Shown: positions 33,473 through 42,885, counted from the first letter of the stretch. The stretch is DNA of 64,000 nt from Myxococcus sp046520405 (GCA_046520405.1 JBKGHI010000002.1:1-64000); one strand, 5' to 3'. Translations and numbers: made by a program. The notes: a model not told the origin generated them from the sequence alone.

Positions 33473-35023
33473 ATGTCACTTCGCAAGAATGGCCGGCTCT
33501 CACGCCGGGAGATGATGAAGGCGCTGTCCCTGTGCGCCGCGGGTTCCGCGGTCCTGGGGCCGCTGGTGTCTGGCTGCCGGGATGCGCTCGAAACGCCCGA
33601 GACGCTGGGCCAGCGCGGAGGGCCTCGCCAGGCGCGGTTGGACGGAAAGCCTCGCTTCCTCATCGTCGTGGGGGCAGCGGGCGGCGCCTCCATCATCGAC
33701 AGCTTCCTGGCGGTCAGAGCGTCGGAGGCGGGGGCGGAGGCGGCCCGGCTCAACACCTTCGCGGACGAGCAGGTGCTGAACGTGCCGGACTCACCCTTCA
33801 GGGCGGTCCAGGTGAACAGTCCCCAGCTTGGAAACATCCCCGTGCCGGTGCGAACGGACCAGGTGCCCTTCGTGACGAAGCACAAGGATTCGATGCTGGT
33901 GGCGACCTCGGTGGGGACGTCGGTCAACCACGTCATCGCGCAGAAGCGGAGCTTGACGGGGAACGCCGCGTGGCGGGGGCGGACGCTCCAGGAGTGCGTG
34001 GCCTTGCAGTACGGCGCGGGCTTTCCCATCCCCAACGTGAACATGGGCACGGGCGGCTACGCGGAGCGGGGAACGGACAGTTCGCTGCCCGCGCACTGCT
34101 ACGGCGAGGTGGTGACGAACGCGTCACTCTGGCCGCTGGGGCTCGATGGACGCAAGGGCCTCAAGGATGTGCCACCGGAGGCCGTGGTGGCGCTGGCACG
34201 GCAGACGCGGAACACGTTGGATGCGCGCTCCGTCTTCGGGCAGACCTTTGAGAACGCCCCGGCGCTTCGCCGGTGGAATGACCAGCGCGTCATCGGGCAG
34301 CCGGCGCTGGAGATGAAGGACCTCATCAACCGCCTGAGCGTGCTGCCCGACGCGCCGCCACGGCTTCCCCTGTCCGAGTTCGGCCTGTCCGGCTCGCCGG
34401 ATGGCGCGCGCCTCCGCGCCGCCTTCCCGGATTACTTCACGGACCCGGTGGAGGGGCAGGCGGCGCTGGCCTTCCTGCTGCTCAAGTATCGGGTGTCGGT
34501 GACGGTGACACTGGGGCCGTCGTTCAACGTGGCGGTGGGCGGAGAGACGGGCATCGCCAACCCGCCGCTGGCCTTCGACTTCAGCCACAACGACCACCGG
34601 ACCGGGCAGGCCTTCATGTGGGCGCGAGTCCTCAGCGTGGTCGACCGGCTCATCGATTTGCTCAAGGCGGAGCCGTTCGACGAGGCGCCAGGTGAGAGCC
34701 TCTGGGACCGCACGCTCATCTACGTCGCCACCGAGTTCGGCCGCACGCGGCCTCGCGCCTTGAACGCCACCGAGTTCGGCACCGGGCATGACCTCAACAA
34801 TGGCTTCCTGATGCTCTCGCCCATGCTGAGAGGCAACACGGTGCTGGGCGGAGTCGACCCGCGCACGACGTTGACCTACGGCTTCGACCCGCGCACGGGG
34901 CTGGCCGCGCCGGGGAAGCTGGAGTCGAACGAGCCGGACATCTTCTCCGGCATCCTCACGGCCATGGGCGTCGACACGTCTGGCAGCGGGCTGCCCGACG
35001 CGAGCGGCTTCCTACCGGCGTGA
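33473..35023 (+). CDS. DUF1501 family Tat-exported lipoprotein
   Basis: 516-residue protein of the DUF1501 family, whose fold is related to alkaline phosphatase/sulfatase enzymes. The N-terminus shows a twin-arginine motif (LSRREMMKAL) with a hydrophobic stretch and VSGC, so it is probably exported folded by Tat and lipidated. Family landmarks include DFSHNDHRTGQAFMWARVLS and VATEFGRT, the latter containing likely metal-binding residues. It is the last gene of the operon with the CxxCH protein and lipoprotein. Its stop overlaps by 12 bases the end of the convergent DUF3105 gene. Catalytic activity in this family is not established. Confidence 0.85.
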   Translation: MSLRKNGRLSRREMMKALSLCAAGSAVLGPLVSGCRDALETPETLGQRGGPRQARLDGKPRFLIVVGAAGGASIIDSFLAVRASEAGAEAARLNTFADEQVLNVPDSPFRAVQVNSPQLGNIPVPVRTDQVPFVTKHKDSMLVATSVGTSVNHVIAQKRSLTGNAAWRGRTLQECVALQYGAGFPIPNVNMGTGGYAERGTDSSLPAHCYGEVVTNASLWPLGLDGRKGLKDVPPEAVVALARQTRNTLDARSVFGQTFENAPALRRWNDQRVIGQPALEMKDLINRLSVLPDAPPRLPLSEFGLSGSPDGARLRAAFPDYFTDPVEGQAALAFLLLKYRVSVTVTLGPSFNVAVGGETGIANPPLAFDFSHNDHRTGQAFMWARVLSVVDRLIDLLKAEPFDEAPGESLWDRTLIYVATEFGRTRPRALNATEFGTGHDLNNGFLMLSPMLRGNTVLGGVDPRTTLTYGFDPRTGLAAPGKLESNEPDIFSGILTAMGVDTSGSGLPDASGFLPA

Positions 35024-35575
35024 CGGCGCGTGGAACTCAGGGGGCGCGGGGCAGGTGAGCCGCGGCTCCGGCGCGTCGACGTCCTGGAGCCGCATCAGGC
35101 AGCGAAGGGCCTCGGGGTCCGCGGAGTCCGCCAGGTACGTGCGCCGCCACAACATCGCGGCCACGCGTTGGGGAAGCTGGGGAGCCGGCGCCACCAGGGC
35201 CCGGCGGACGGCGTTGCCTCCCTTGGGCGCCGTCGCCGCAGCGGCTTCGAGCTTCGCCACCTCGTCCGGACAGTCGTCCGGGCAGTTGTAGAGGAACACC
35301 GCGTGGCCGTGCTCCAGGTTGTGGACGTAGAGGCAAGGGGCCACGGGCTCGGAGAAGCTCCCGCAGGCGGACACGTTGCCGCAGTGGAGGCCGGAGTTGG
35401 GTGGATTCTCTCCGTTGCCACACCCTTCGCTCGAACAGGTGTCGAGGTGGTGCGAAGGGCTCGGGGCCGACAGCGGAAAGCTGAAGCGCTCACAGGCGTC
35501 GGTGTCGTCGGAGGCGGTGTCACCGCAGCCGGTGAGCGCGAGGACCGTCAGGAGGGGGAGGAGCGGGCGGGGCAT
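35012..35575 (-). CDS. DUF3105 lipoprotein
   Basis: 187-residue lipoprotein with lipobox LTGC at about Cys17. DUF3105 features are PPNSGLHCG and YVHNLEHGHAVFLYNC, where His and Cys residues could bind metal. Extra cysteines (CSSEGCGNG; CPDDC) suggest disulfides. The start is the ATG of MPRPLLPLL; an in-frame ATG eight codons upstream is possible. It follows the DHH-type gene by 20 bases on the same strand. Function unknown. Confidence 0.8.
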   Translation of the reverse strand: MPRPLLPLLTVLALTGCGDTASDDTDACERFSFPLSAPSPSHHLDTCSSEGCGNGENPPNSGLHCGNVSACGSFSEPVAPCLYVHNLEHGHAVFLYNCPDDCPDEVAKLEAAAATAPKGGNAVRRALVAPAPQLPQRVAAMLWRRTYLADSADPEALRCLMRLQDVDAPEPRLTCPAPPEFHAPSRR

Positions 35576-35595
35576 CACGGCCGCGTCATACCCCA

Positions 35596-36756
35596 TCAGC
35601 CGGGGAACGCGCCGCGCCGCTCCACGTCGAGGTCTCGCAGGCCCTTGAACCCCAGGCCGGCGGCGAAGCGGAGGAAGTCCGCTCGGGACAGACTTCCTCC
35701 TGTCGGGTGCACCGGGAGCGCCCCGAGGCCCATCGGCATCCGGCTGCGCACGGCGAAGTCCACGCGGCCCGGAAGGTAGCCCGCGTTGGCGGCGATGATG
35801 ATGTGCTCGGGGAGCCGCTGGGCCCAGCGCACCGCGACCTGCGATTGAACCTGGGCCTCCGAGCTGAACAGCAACAGCGCCACGGGACTGGCGATGCGCG
35901 GCGGCGTCTTCGAGCACCGCAGCACCTCACGCTGCACCTCCAAGCGGCAGTCATGCAGCGTGTCGACGCCAGGAACGTTGCCCCGCGTGATGTCGGTGGC
36001 GCTGCCCGCTCGAAGGAGGACCCCCAGCGCTAGGGGCGCCGCGAACCGGGAGGACTTCCGGGCCGCGTTCAGCAGGGACACGGATTCCGTCACGGCGGTG
36101 CGTCCCGCCCGGCGGAGCGCGTCCTTGAGGAAGGGAATGGGCGCATCCACGCCCTGGTCCGCCACGGTCCCCAGGACGGCCAGCCATTCCAAGGGGCCCG
36201 GCACGACACAGGGCGACACGAGCGCGTAGGTGAGCAGGCTGCAACTGACGGGGGGCTCCATGCCCTGTGCGGAGAGCACCCGCGTGCTCGCGTTCCCTGC
36301 CGTAGCCGCCTGGGGGGCCACGATGAGCGTGGGAACGCTCGGCGGCGCTCCCGAGACGTCCATGCCCTCTGACGACGACAGCTCCGCGATACCGCCAGCT
36401 TCTGAACGGCCTCCGGGTATCCCAGGCGAGGATTCCGGCTCCGGAGCGCTATGGGACGTGGTCTGCCTCGGGCCCCGTTCGAGCACCACGAGCGCGTCGA
36501 GCGGCGCCGCGAGGAGGCGCTGCTGAAAGGCTGGCGAGAAGGCGTGCTCGCCCTTGCCCGGTACGCGCGCCATGACCTGTGCTCCCAGGGCCTGGAGCGC
36601 GCGGAGCATCAGCGCGCCGGCGGCGAGACCGTCCACACTGGGGTGGGGGGCGACCACCACGCGCCGATCCTTCAACCTCGTCAGGAAGTCGCGAGCATCC
36701 GCCAGCGCCTCTTCGGACGCGGGCCACCGAGGGTCCTTCATGTGTCCGAGCAACAT
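35596..36756 (-). CDS. DHH/RecJ-like phosphoesterase family protein
   Basis: 386-residue cytoplasmic protein. The opening HPSVDGLAAGALMLRAL matches the first motif of the DHH/RecJ family, and the later GTVADQG matches the third. The middle contains a long poorly conserved insert (about residues 95-150), and the canonical DHH triplet itself is not evident, so it may be a degenerate or diverged member. The C-terminal GYLPGRVDFAVRSR...GLGFKGL resembles a DHHA1 nucleic-acid-binding domain. Start is uncertain between ATG 36756 and ATG 36741, neither with a strong ribosome binding site. It is divergent from the M2 peptidase gene. Confidence 0.7.
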   Translation of the reverse strand: MLLGHMKDPRWPASEEALADARDFLTRLKDRRVVVAPHPSVDGLAAGALMLRALQALGAQVMARVPGKGEHAFSPAFQQRLLAAPLDALVVLERGPRQTTSHSAPEPESSPGIPGGRSEAGGIAELSSSEGMDVSGAPPSVPTLIVAPQAATAGNASTRVLSAQGMEPPVSCSLLTYALVSPCVVPGPLEWLAVLGTVADQGVDAPIPFLKDALRRAGRTAVTESVSLLNAARKSSRFAAPLALGVLLRAGSATDITRGNVPGVDTLHDCRLEVQREVLRCSKTPPRIASPVALLLFSSEAQVQSQVAVRWAQRLPEHIIIAANAGYLPGRVDFAVRSRMPMGLGALPVHPTGGSLSRADFLRFAAGLGFKGLRDLDVERRGAFPG

Positions 36757-37017
36757 GGGGTGAAGGTTTAACGCCGCAGGGCGACATGGGATGCCGGGCG
36801 TGGAGAGCCCGCACGGTACCCGGCCGGGCAGATCCAGAGCCGAACCGAAAGCGGGGCTCCGGGTATGGCGCGCGCGGGCCGTCACCACGCGATGCCTCCA
36901 GGGGGTCGCGCCGCGTCGCCGGAGTGCGGCCTTGGCGACAATGCGGGACCCACGGGGGCGGGCCACCACCCAGTTTCGGAGTGTCATCGGACGCGGGTTC
37001 TTCTACGGTCCGCGGAC

Positions 37018-38898
37018 ATGAACCGGAAACGTCCCCTGAATTCCCTCCTGCGTGCGGCCGCGGCCATGGCGCTGCCCGCCGCCTTCCTGGGGTGTGCCCA
37101 GGATTCGCAAGTGACACGCGAGGCGCCCGCTGAGTCCACCACCGCCACCGCCACCGCGGCGCAGCCCACGCCGGAAGAGGCGAAGGCCTTCGCGGAGAAG
37201 GTGAACGCGGACCTCAAGCGCCTGTGGACGAAGCAGGCCACCGCGGAGTGGATCAAGTCCACGTACATCACCGATGACACCGAGCAGAACGCCGCCTTCG
37301 TCAACGAAGAGGTGCTGGCCTACGTCAACGGCGCCATCAAGGAGGCGCGGCGCTTCGAGGGCCTGACGCTGGACGCGGACACCGCGCGCATGCTGCACCT
37401 GCTGAAGGTGTCCCAGGCGCTGCCGGCGCCGTCGGACGCGCAGAAGCGGTCCGAGCTGGCCGCCACGGCGGCGAAGCTGGAGGGCCTCTACGGCAAGGGC
37501 AAGTACTGCGGGCCGGACGGGAAGGGGAAGTGCCGCGACCTGGAGGTGCTGTCCGACGTCATCGCGGAGAGCCGCGACTACAACGAGCTGCTGGACGCGT
37601 GGCAGGGCTGGCACTCCGTGGCCCGCCCCATGCGGCCGCTGTACGAGCGCCTGGTGTCCATCTCCAACGAGGGCGCGAAGGACATCGGCTTCAACGACCT
37701 GGGCACGCTCTGGCGCTCCGCTTACGACATGTCCCCGGCCGAGTTCGAGGTCGAGGCCCAGCGCCTGTGGGGCCAGGTGAAGCCGCTCTACGACGACGTG
37801 CACTGCTACGTGCGCGGCCGTCTGGCGAAGCAGTACGGCGCCGACAAGGTGCCCGAAGGCAAGCCCATCCCCGCGCACCTGCTGGGCAACATGTGGGCGC
37901 AGGAGTGGAACAACATCTACCCGCTGGTGGAGCCCTTCCCCGGGCAGGCCAGCCTGGACGTGGACGCGGCGCTGAAGCAGCAGAAGTATGACGCGCTGCG
38001 CATGGTGAAGCTGGGTGAGAAGTTCTTCACCTCGCTGGGGCTCAAGGAGCTGCCGCAGACCTTCTTCGAGCGCTCGCAGTTCACCAAGCCGGAAGGCCGC
38101 GACGTCGTCTGCCACGCCAGCGCCTGGGACGTGAACTACAGCAACGACCTGCGCATCAAGATGTGCATCAAGCCCACGGAGGAGGACCTCGTCACCATCC
38201 ACCACGAGCTGGGCCACAACTACTACTACACGTACTACTACAACCTTCCGGTGCTCTATCAGGCCGGCGCGAACGACGGCTTCCACGAGGCCATTGGTGA
38301 CGCGCTCACGCTGTCCATCACCCCGGGCTACCTCCAGCAGGCGGGGCTGTTGACGTCCGTTCCCAAGAACGAGAAGAACCTCATCAACCTCCAGATGAAG
38401 GATGCCCTGGAGAAGATTGCCTTCCTGCCGTTCGGTCTGCTCGTGGACCAGTGGCGCTGGGAGGTGTTCTCCGGCCGCGTGCAGCCGGCGGACTACAACA
38501 AGGCTTGGTGGACGCTGCGTGAGAAGTACCAGGGCGTGGCCGCGCCGGTGGCCCGCTCCGAGCAGGACTTCGACCCGGGGGCGAAGTACCACGTCCCCGC
38601 AAACGTTCCATATACGCGGTATTTCCTGGCGCGCATCCTCCAGTTCCAGTTCCACAAGGCGCTCTGCGAGGCGTCCGGTTACACGGGCCCTCTCCACGAG
38701 TGCTCCATCTACGGGAACAAGGAGGCCGGCAAGCGGCTCCAGGCCATGCTGGAGTTGGGCGCGAGCAAGCCGTGGCCCGACGCGCTCCAGGCCATGACGG
38801 GCACCCGGCAGATGGATGCCACGCCGCTGCTTGACTACTTCAGCCCGCTGCGCACCTGGCTCCAGGCTCAGAACAAGGGCCAGAAGTGTGGTTGGTAA
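37018..38898 (+). CDS. M2 family peptidyl-dipeptidase A (ACE-like) lipoprotein
   Basis: 626-residue zinc metallopeptidase of the angiotensin-converting-enzyme family, removing C-terminal dipeptides. A signal ends in LGC (Cys26), so it is probably an envelope lipoprotein. The zinc site HELGH is at residues 396-400 (sequence TIHHELGHNYYY), and the third ligand lies in GFHEAIGDA about 24 residues later, as in M2 peptidases. Further ACE landmarks are SAYDMSPAEFEVE, NMWAQEWNNIYPLV and PYTRYFLARILQFQFHKALC. It stands alone ahead of the cold-shock gene and 260 bases from the divergent DHH-type gene. Confidence 0.93.
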   Translation: MNRKRPLNSLLRAAAAMALPAAFLGCAQDSQVTREAPAESTTATATAAQPTPEEAKAFAEKVNADLKRLWTKQATAEWIKSTYITDDTEQNAAFVNEEVLAYVNGAIKEARRFEGLTLDADTARMLHLLKVSQALPAPSDAQKRSELAATAAKLEGLYGKGKYCGPDGKGKCRDLEVLSDVIAESRDYNELLDAWQGWHSVARPMRPLYERLVSISNEGAKDIGFNDLGTLWRSAYDMSPAEFEVEAQRLWGQVKPLYDDVHCYVRGRLAKQYGADKVPEGKPIPAHLLGNMWAQEWNNIYPLVEPFPGQASLDVDAALKQQKYDALRMVKLGEKFFTSLGLKELPQTFFERSQFTKPEGRDVVCHASAWDVNYSNDLRIKMCIKPTEEDLVTIHHELGHNYYYTYYYNLPVLYQAGANDGFHEAIGDALTLSITPGYLQQAGLLTSVPKNEKNLINLQMKDALEKIAFLPFGLLVDQWRWEVFSGRVQPADYNKAWWTLREKYQGVAAPVARSEQDFDPGAKYHVPANVPYTRYFLARILQFQFHKALCEASGYTGPLHECSIYGNKEAGKRLQAMLELGASKPWPDALQAMTGTRQMDATPLLDYFSPLRTWLQAQNKGQKCGW

Positions 38899-38968
38899 CG
38901 GTCTGGAGTAGACGCGCTGGGCGGCCACGCTTAAATTGCGGCCGTCTAGGCGGGTTCGCTCGTAGGAC

Positions 38969-38991
38969 CGGACGGCGGATATTCGCGTCCG
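38969..38991 (+). promoter_or_regulatory. Hairpin in the cold-shock gene leader
   Basis: CGGACG and CGTCCG flank an 11-base loop, 23 bases before the cold-shock protein start. Cold-shock mRNAs often carry structured 5' leaders; whether this one matters is untested. Confidence 0.3.
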
Positions 38992-39013
38992 TGACGAAAG
39001 AAGAAGAGAGCAA

Positions 39014-39217
39014 ATGGCTACTGGTACCGTGAAGTGGTTCAACGATGCGAAGGGTTTCGGCTTCCTCACCCAGGACGGTGGTGGTGAGGACGTGTTCTGC
39101 CATCACACCGCCATCAACATGGATGGCTTCCGCACCCTCCAGGAGGGCCAGAAGGTGGAGTTCGAAGTGACCCGCGGCCCCAAGGGCCTGCAGGCCCAGA
39201 ACGTCCGCGCGGCCTGA
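39014..39217 (+). CDS. CspA-family cold shock protein
   Basis: 67-residue single OB-fold RNA/ssDNA chaperone. RNP1 is KGFGFLT and RNP2 is DVFCHHTAI, with Cys where most homologues have Val. The opening GTVKWFNDAKGFGF is diagnostic. It has a purine-rich upstream tract (AAGAAGAAGAGAG) as ribosome binding site. It lies between two peptidase genes and is followed by a terminator-like hairpin. Myxobacteria carry several csp paralogues, so no letter is assigned. Confidence 0.95.
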   Translation: MATGTVKWFNDAKGFGFLTQDGGGEDVFCHHTAINMDGFRTLQEGQKVEFEVTRGPKGLQAQNVRAA

Positions 39218-39254
39218 GCCGAGCGTCGTTCGAACTGCTTCTGTTGCATCATGA

Positions 39255-39290
39255 GGGTCCGGCCCCCACGGGGTCGGGCCCTTCGTGCTT
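39255..39290 (+). terminator. Terminator-like hairpin after the cold-shock gene
   Basis: GGGTCCGGCCCC and GGGGTCGGGCCC pair around CAC, followed by TTCGTGCTTTC. It also forms the leader of the next gene, so it may separate the two transcripts. Confidence 0.6.
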
Positions 39291-39306
39291 TCTGGAGTGC
39301 TCCGCC

Positions 39307-41463
39307 GTGCATTCGTCGACGAAGTTCCGCCGTGTCCGCGCCTGCCTGCTGCCTGTCCTCGCGGTGCTGGGCTGCTCCACCACGCCCACCGGGCCGTCGG
39401 GCCCGGGCACGGTCGTCTCCCCTGAGGCGGCCGCCGTGGCACCGCCTACCGCCAACGTCCCGGAGAAGGAGTCCGCCGCCATGCCGTCCACGTTCGACGC
39501 CGCCGCCCTGAAGGCGGAGCTCGTGGCGAAGCACGGCGAGGCGCAGCGGGCTCGCATCGAGCGGGGCGTGGAGCAGGTGGCGGCGATGTGGCGGCCGGAG
39601 GACGGTGACCTCGCGGCCTTCGCGCGTGAGCAGTTCCTGTCGGATCCGAAGGCGCTCGACGCGACGTTCCACCGGCTGGAGCGGCTGTTCGAACAGCTCG
39701 ACGGGCATCTGTACGAAATCGGACGCGAGCTTCAGTGGTACACGGATTTGGACCTGGGTCCCTTGCTGCCGGTGGAGCCGCTGCTGGCGTCGTACGACCC
39801 GTACGCTCACGTCACGACGGACCTGTTCAGCGCGCGCGTGGGTTTCGTGGTGCTGCTCAACTTCCCGCTCACCACGCTGGCGGAGCGGGTGGAGCAGGGG
39901 CCGTCCTGGACGCGGCGGCAGTGGGCCGAAACGCGGCTGGCCGGGCGCTTCAGTCAGCGTGTCCCCGCGGAGATTCAGCAGGCGTCCTCGCGCGCCATCG
40001 CCGCGGCCAACCTGTACATCGCCGAGTACAACCTCTGGATGCATCACCTGGTGGATGCGCAGGGGCAGCGGCCCTTTCCCAAGGGCCTGCGCCTCATCAG
40101 CCACTGGAACCTGCGTGACGAGCTGAAGGGCGACTACGCCGACAAGGCGACGGGCCCGCTGAAGCAGCGGATGATCGTCCAGGTGATGGAGCGCATCATC
40201 ACGCAGACGATTCCCGCGGCCGTCATCGACAACCCGCGGCTGGATTGGGACCCCTTCACCAACACCGTCACCGTGGCGCCTCCCGGGACGGTGGAGGCGG
40301 ACGCGCCCGAGCGCACGTCGAAGCCGGACGCGTCACCGGAGCCGGACACGCGCTATGCGCACCTGCTGGCCACCTTCCAGACCGCGCGGCAGGCGGACCC
40401 CTATGTGCCGGTGGCGCCCACGCGCATCGCGCGGAGCTTCGAGCTGGGGCGCGAGCTGCCGGAGGCGCGCGTCCGTGCGCTGCTGACGCAGGTGCTGGAG
40501 TCACCGCTGGTGTCGCGCGTGGCGAAGGAGATTGAGGCGCGCCTGGGCCGGAAGCTGGAGCCGCAGGACCTCTGGTACCCGGGCTTCAATCCGGGCGGCA
40601 AGCGGCCGGAGTCGGAGCTGGATGCGCTGACGCGCAAGCGCTACCCCACGGCGGAGGCCTTCGCGAAGGACCTGCCGCGCATCCTCCAAGGCATGGGCTT
40701 CACGAAGGCGAAGGCCGTGTGGTTGGCGGAGCACATCCGCGTGGATGCGTCACGCGGCGCGGGGCATGCGATGCCGGCGCTGCGGCGAGGCGACTTCCCC
40801 CGGCTGCGCACGCGCGTGGAGAAGGGGGGGATGGACTACAAGGGCTACAACATCGCGGTGCACGAGCTGGGGCACAACGTGGAGCAGGTGTTCAGCCTCT
40901 ACGGCGTGGACCACACGCTGCTCGCGGGGGTGCCCAACAACGCCTTCACGGAGGCGCTGGCCTTCGTGTTCCAGTCGCGCGACCTGGAGCTGCTCGGGTT
41001 GGGCAAGCCGGACGCGGCGAGCGAGCGGGAGCGGGTGCTCGGCGAGCTGTGGCAGACGTGGGAGCGCGCGGGCATCGCGCTCGTGGACATGTCCGTGTGG
41101 CACTGGATGTACGCGCACCCGGACGCCACGCCCGCGCAGCTTCGCGAGGCGGTGGTGGGCATCTCCCGCGACGTGTGGAACCAGTACTTCGCGCCGGTGC
41201 TGGGCGGGGAGGGGAGCACGCTGCTGGCCGTCTACAGCCACATGATCAGCTACCCGCTCTACCTGCCGGATTATCCGCTGGGCCACCTCATCGCGTTCCA
41301 GATTGAAGAGCACCTGAAGCGCAAGGGGCCGCTGGGCGCGGAGTTCGAGCGGATGGCCACCTATGGCTCGGTGACGCCCGACCAGTGGATGATTCACGCG
41401 ACCGGGGCCCTGGTGAGCGTGGAGCCCTTGCTCCGCGCCGCCGAGGCCGCCCTGAGTCGCTGA
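39307..41463 (+). CDS. HEXXH metallopeptidase lipoprotein (gluzincin type)
   Basis: 718-residue putative zinc peptidase. A signal with lipobox VLGC precedes a Thr/Pro-rich linker. The catalytic motif HELGHNVEQ is at residues 519-523, and a likely third ligand is in NNAFTEALAFVFQ about 30 residues later, as in gluzincins related to M3/M32. The rest is alpha-helical, and I cannot assign a MEROPS family. GTG 39307 is chosen (GGAG nine bases upstream); a longer frame from 39244 runs through the csp terminator. It stops seven bases from the convergent FKBP gene. Together with the M2 gene it forms a pair of secreted peptidases around cspA. Confidence 0.8.
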   Translation: MHSSTKFRRVRACLLPVLAVLGCSTTPTGPSGPGTVVSPEAAAVAPPTANVPEKESAAMPSTFDAAALKAELVAKHGEAQRARIERGVEQVAAMWRPEDGDLAAFAREQFLSDPKALDATFHRLERLFEQLDGHLYEIGRELQWYTDLDLGPLLPVEPLLASYDPYAHVTTDLFSARVGFVVLLNFPLTTLAERVEQGPSWTRRQWAETRLAGRFSQRVPAEIQQASSRAIAAANLYIAEYNLWMHHLVDAQGQRPFPKGLRLISHWNLRDELKGDYADKATGPLKQRMIVQVMERIITQTIPAAVIDNPRLDWDPFTNTVTVAPPGTVEADAPERTSKPDASPEPDTRYAHLLATFQTARQADPYVPVAPTRIARSFELGRELPEARVRALLTQVLESPLVSRVAKEIEARLGRKLEPQDLWYPGFNPGGKRPESELDALTRKRYPTAEAFAKDLPRILQGMGFTKAKAVWLAEHIRVDASRGAGHAMPALRRGDFPRLRTRVEKGGMDYKGYNIAVHELGHNVEQVFSLYGVDHTLLAGVPNNAFTEALAFVFQSRDLELLGLGKPDAASERERVLGELWQTWERAGIALVDMSVWHWMYAHPDATPAQLREAVVGISRDVWNQYFAPVLGGEGSTLLAVYSHMISYPLYLPDYPLGHLIAFQIEEHLKRKGPLGAEFERMATYGSVTPDQWMIHATGALVSVEPLLRAAEAALSR

Positions 41464-41469
41464 AGCGGA

Positions 41470-42201
41470 CTACGGCTGCCGGGACGTGTCACCGGGGATG
41501 TCGATGAGCTCGACGTCGAAGGTGAGGACGGCGTTGGGCGGGATGCGCGAGCCCGTGGGCGGCCGCTCGCCGTAGGCGGTGTTGCCCGGGCAGGTGAGCT
41601 TCGCCTTGCCGCCCACCTTCATCTTCGCCACGCCCTGCGTCCAGCAGGGGATGACGCCGTTGAGCGGGAACTCCACGGGGATGCCGCGACGGGCGGAGGT
41701 GTCGAAGATGGTGCCGTCCACCAGCCGGCCCTCGTAGTGGACCTTGACGGTGTCGACGGCGCGCGGGCTGCGGCCGCTGCCCGCCTGGACCTGCTTGTAG
41801 ACGACGCCGGAGGGGAGGACTTCCGCGCCGGGCTCCTTCGCGGCGCGCTCCAGCAGGGCCTGGCCCGCCCGCGCCTGCCGGCTCTTGGCGAAGGCTTGAA
41901 TGCGCTGCGCCTGCTCCTTCGGATCGATGTCGGACGTCTTCCCTTCGAGACCATCCGACAGTCCCCGCTGGAGGACCTTCAGCTCCTCGGGTGACAGCGA
42001 GAAGAGGGACAGGTCGCGGCCCAGGGAGAGACCGAGCGTGTAGAGGGTCTGCTGGTCCTCCTCGGACAGCGCGGCGGGCGCCGCGGCCGGAGCCGCCGGT
42101 GCGGTTTTGGCGGCGGGCTTCTTCGCCGACTTCGAGTCCTGCGCCTGAGCCCCCGTCGCGCCGAGCGCGAACACCAAGGCCGCTGTCCACATCGTCCTCA
42201 T
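41470..42201 (-). CDS. FKBP-type peptidyl-prolyl isomerase, periplasmic
   Basis: 243-residue protein with signal peptide (AALVFALGATGAQA), a Lys/Ala/Pro-rich linker and a Mip/FkpA-like N-terminal dimerisation region (LYTLGLSLGRDL...RIQAFAKSRQA). The C-terminal FKBP domain has active-site residues in VKVHYEGRLVDGTIFDTS, ARRGIPVEFPLNGVIPCW and YGERPPTGSRIPPNAVLTFDVEL. It probably folds outer-membrane or secreted proteins. The ATG at 42201 (MRTMWT) has AAGGTGG upstream and fits the signal peptide; ATG 42216 is also possible. Divergent from the PilZ gene. Confidence 0.92.
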   Translation of the reverse strand: MRTMWTAALVFALGATGAQAQDSKSAKKPAAKTAPAAPAAAPAALSEEDQQTLYTLGLSLGRDLSLFSLSPEELKVLQRGLSDGLEGKTSDIDPKEQAQRIQAFAKSRQARAGQALLERAAKEPGAEVLPSGVVYKQVQAGSGRSPRAVDTVKVHYEGRLVDGTIFDTSARRGIPVEFPLNGVIPCWTQGVAKMKVGGKAKLTCPGNTAYGERPPTGSRIPPNAVLTFDVELIDIPGDTSRQP

Positions 42202-42426
42202 GCATCCACCTTTCATGAAAGCCGGCGCACTATAGAGCGTGCGCGCGCACTCGGTAGACACAAGCCCGCGCGAAGAATTCAGCGAGGAAGCACGGCGAGC
42301 GCGCGAGGCCTCCGCACGCCGTCCGTTTTCTTGCGAGTTCGGCGCGCGCCTCTACCCTGCATCCAGGTTGCTTCACCCCCGGAGCAACCTGTTGCACCGC
42401 ACCAGCAGACCGGAGGCGAAGAAGCC

Positions 42427-42765
42427 ATGAGCGACAAGCGGAAGAGCAAGCGGGCGCCCCTCGACATCTACCTGAACAAGTACATGGGTGGCGTGCCGTA
42501 CATGTCGCGGGCGGCGGACATCAGCCAGGAAGGGCTGAGCCTCGGCCGGCTGCTTGAGCCCGAGCATGAGGCCAAGCGCATCGGTCTCCAGTTCCAGCTC
42601 CCGGGCTCGGAGGAGATCATCTACGCCGAGGGTGAGGTGGTGCGCGAGTGGGCGGAGTTGGGGACGGCCAAGCGCGAGCGCTCGGGTGTGCGCTTCACGC
42701 TGCTCACCGACCGTCACCGGAAGATGATCGACGCCTACGTCGACCGTCACGGCAACGAGAACTGA
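42427..42765 (+). CDS. Single-domain PilZ protein
   Basis: 112-residue cytoplasmic PilZ domain. The c-di-GMP contact motifs look intact: an RxxxR-like basic N-terminus (KRKSKRAPLD) and D-I-S-Q-E-G matching (D/N)xSxxG. The beta-barrel continues to GEVVREW and GVRFTLLT. Single-domain PilZ proteins act as c-di-GMP adaptors for motility or polysaccharide export. ATG 42427 has GGAGG ten bases upstream. It sits alone ahead of two envelope proteins on the same strand. Confidence 0.88.
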   Translation: MSDKRKSKRAPLDIYLNKYMGGVPYMSRAADISQEGLSLGRLLEPEHEAKRIGLQFQLPGSEEIIYAEGEVVREWAELGTAKRERSGVRFTLLTDRHRKMIDAYVDRHGNEN

Positions 42766-42796
42766 CTCACACCCGTCGTGCCAGTGGGGGCCTGCC

Positions 42797-42826
42797 TTGA
42801 CTTCCCCGGAAGCGGGCCCGTTGAAT
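42797..42826 (+). promoter_or_regulatory. Candidate promoter for the LPP20-like/PEGA pair
   Basis: TTGACT (42797-42802), an 18-base spacer and TTGAAT (42821-42826), 60 bases before the GTG start at 42886. Confidence 0.4.
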
Positions 42827-42885
42827 GGGAGCCATTCTGCCCCGGGCCGACGCGTGACGTCGGGTAAGGGGCTGGAGGATTTCCC

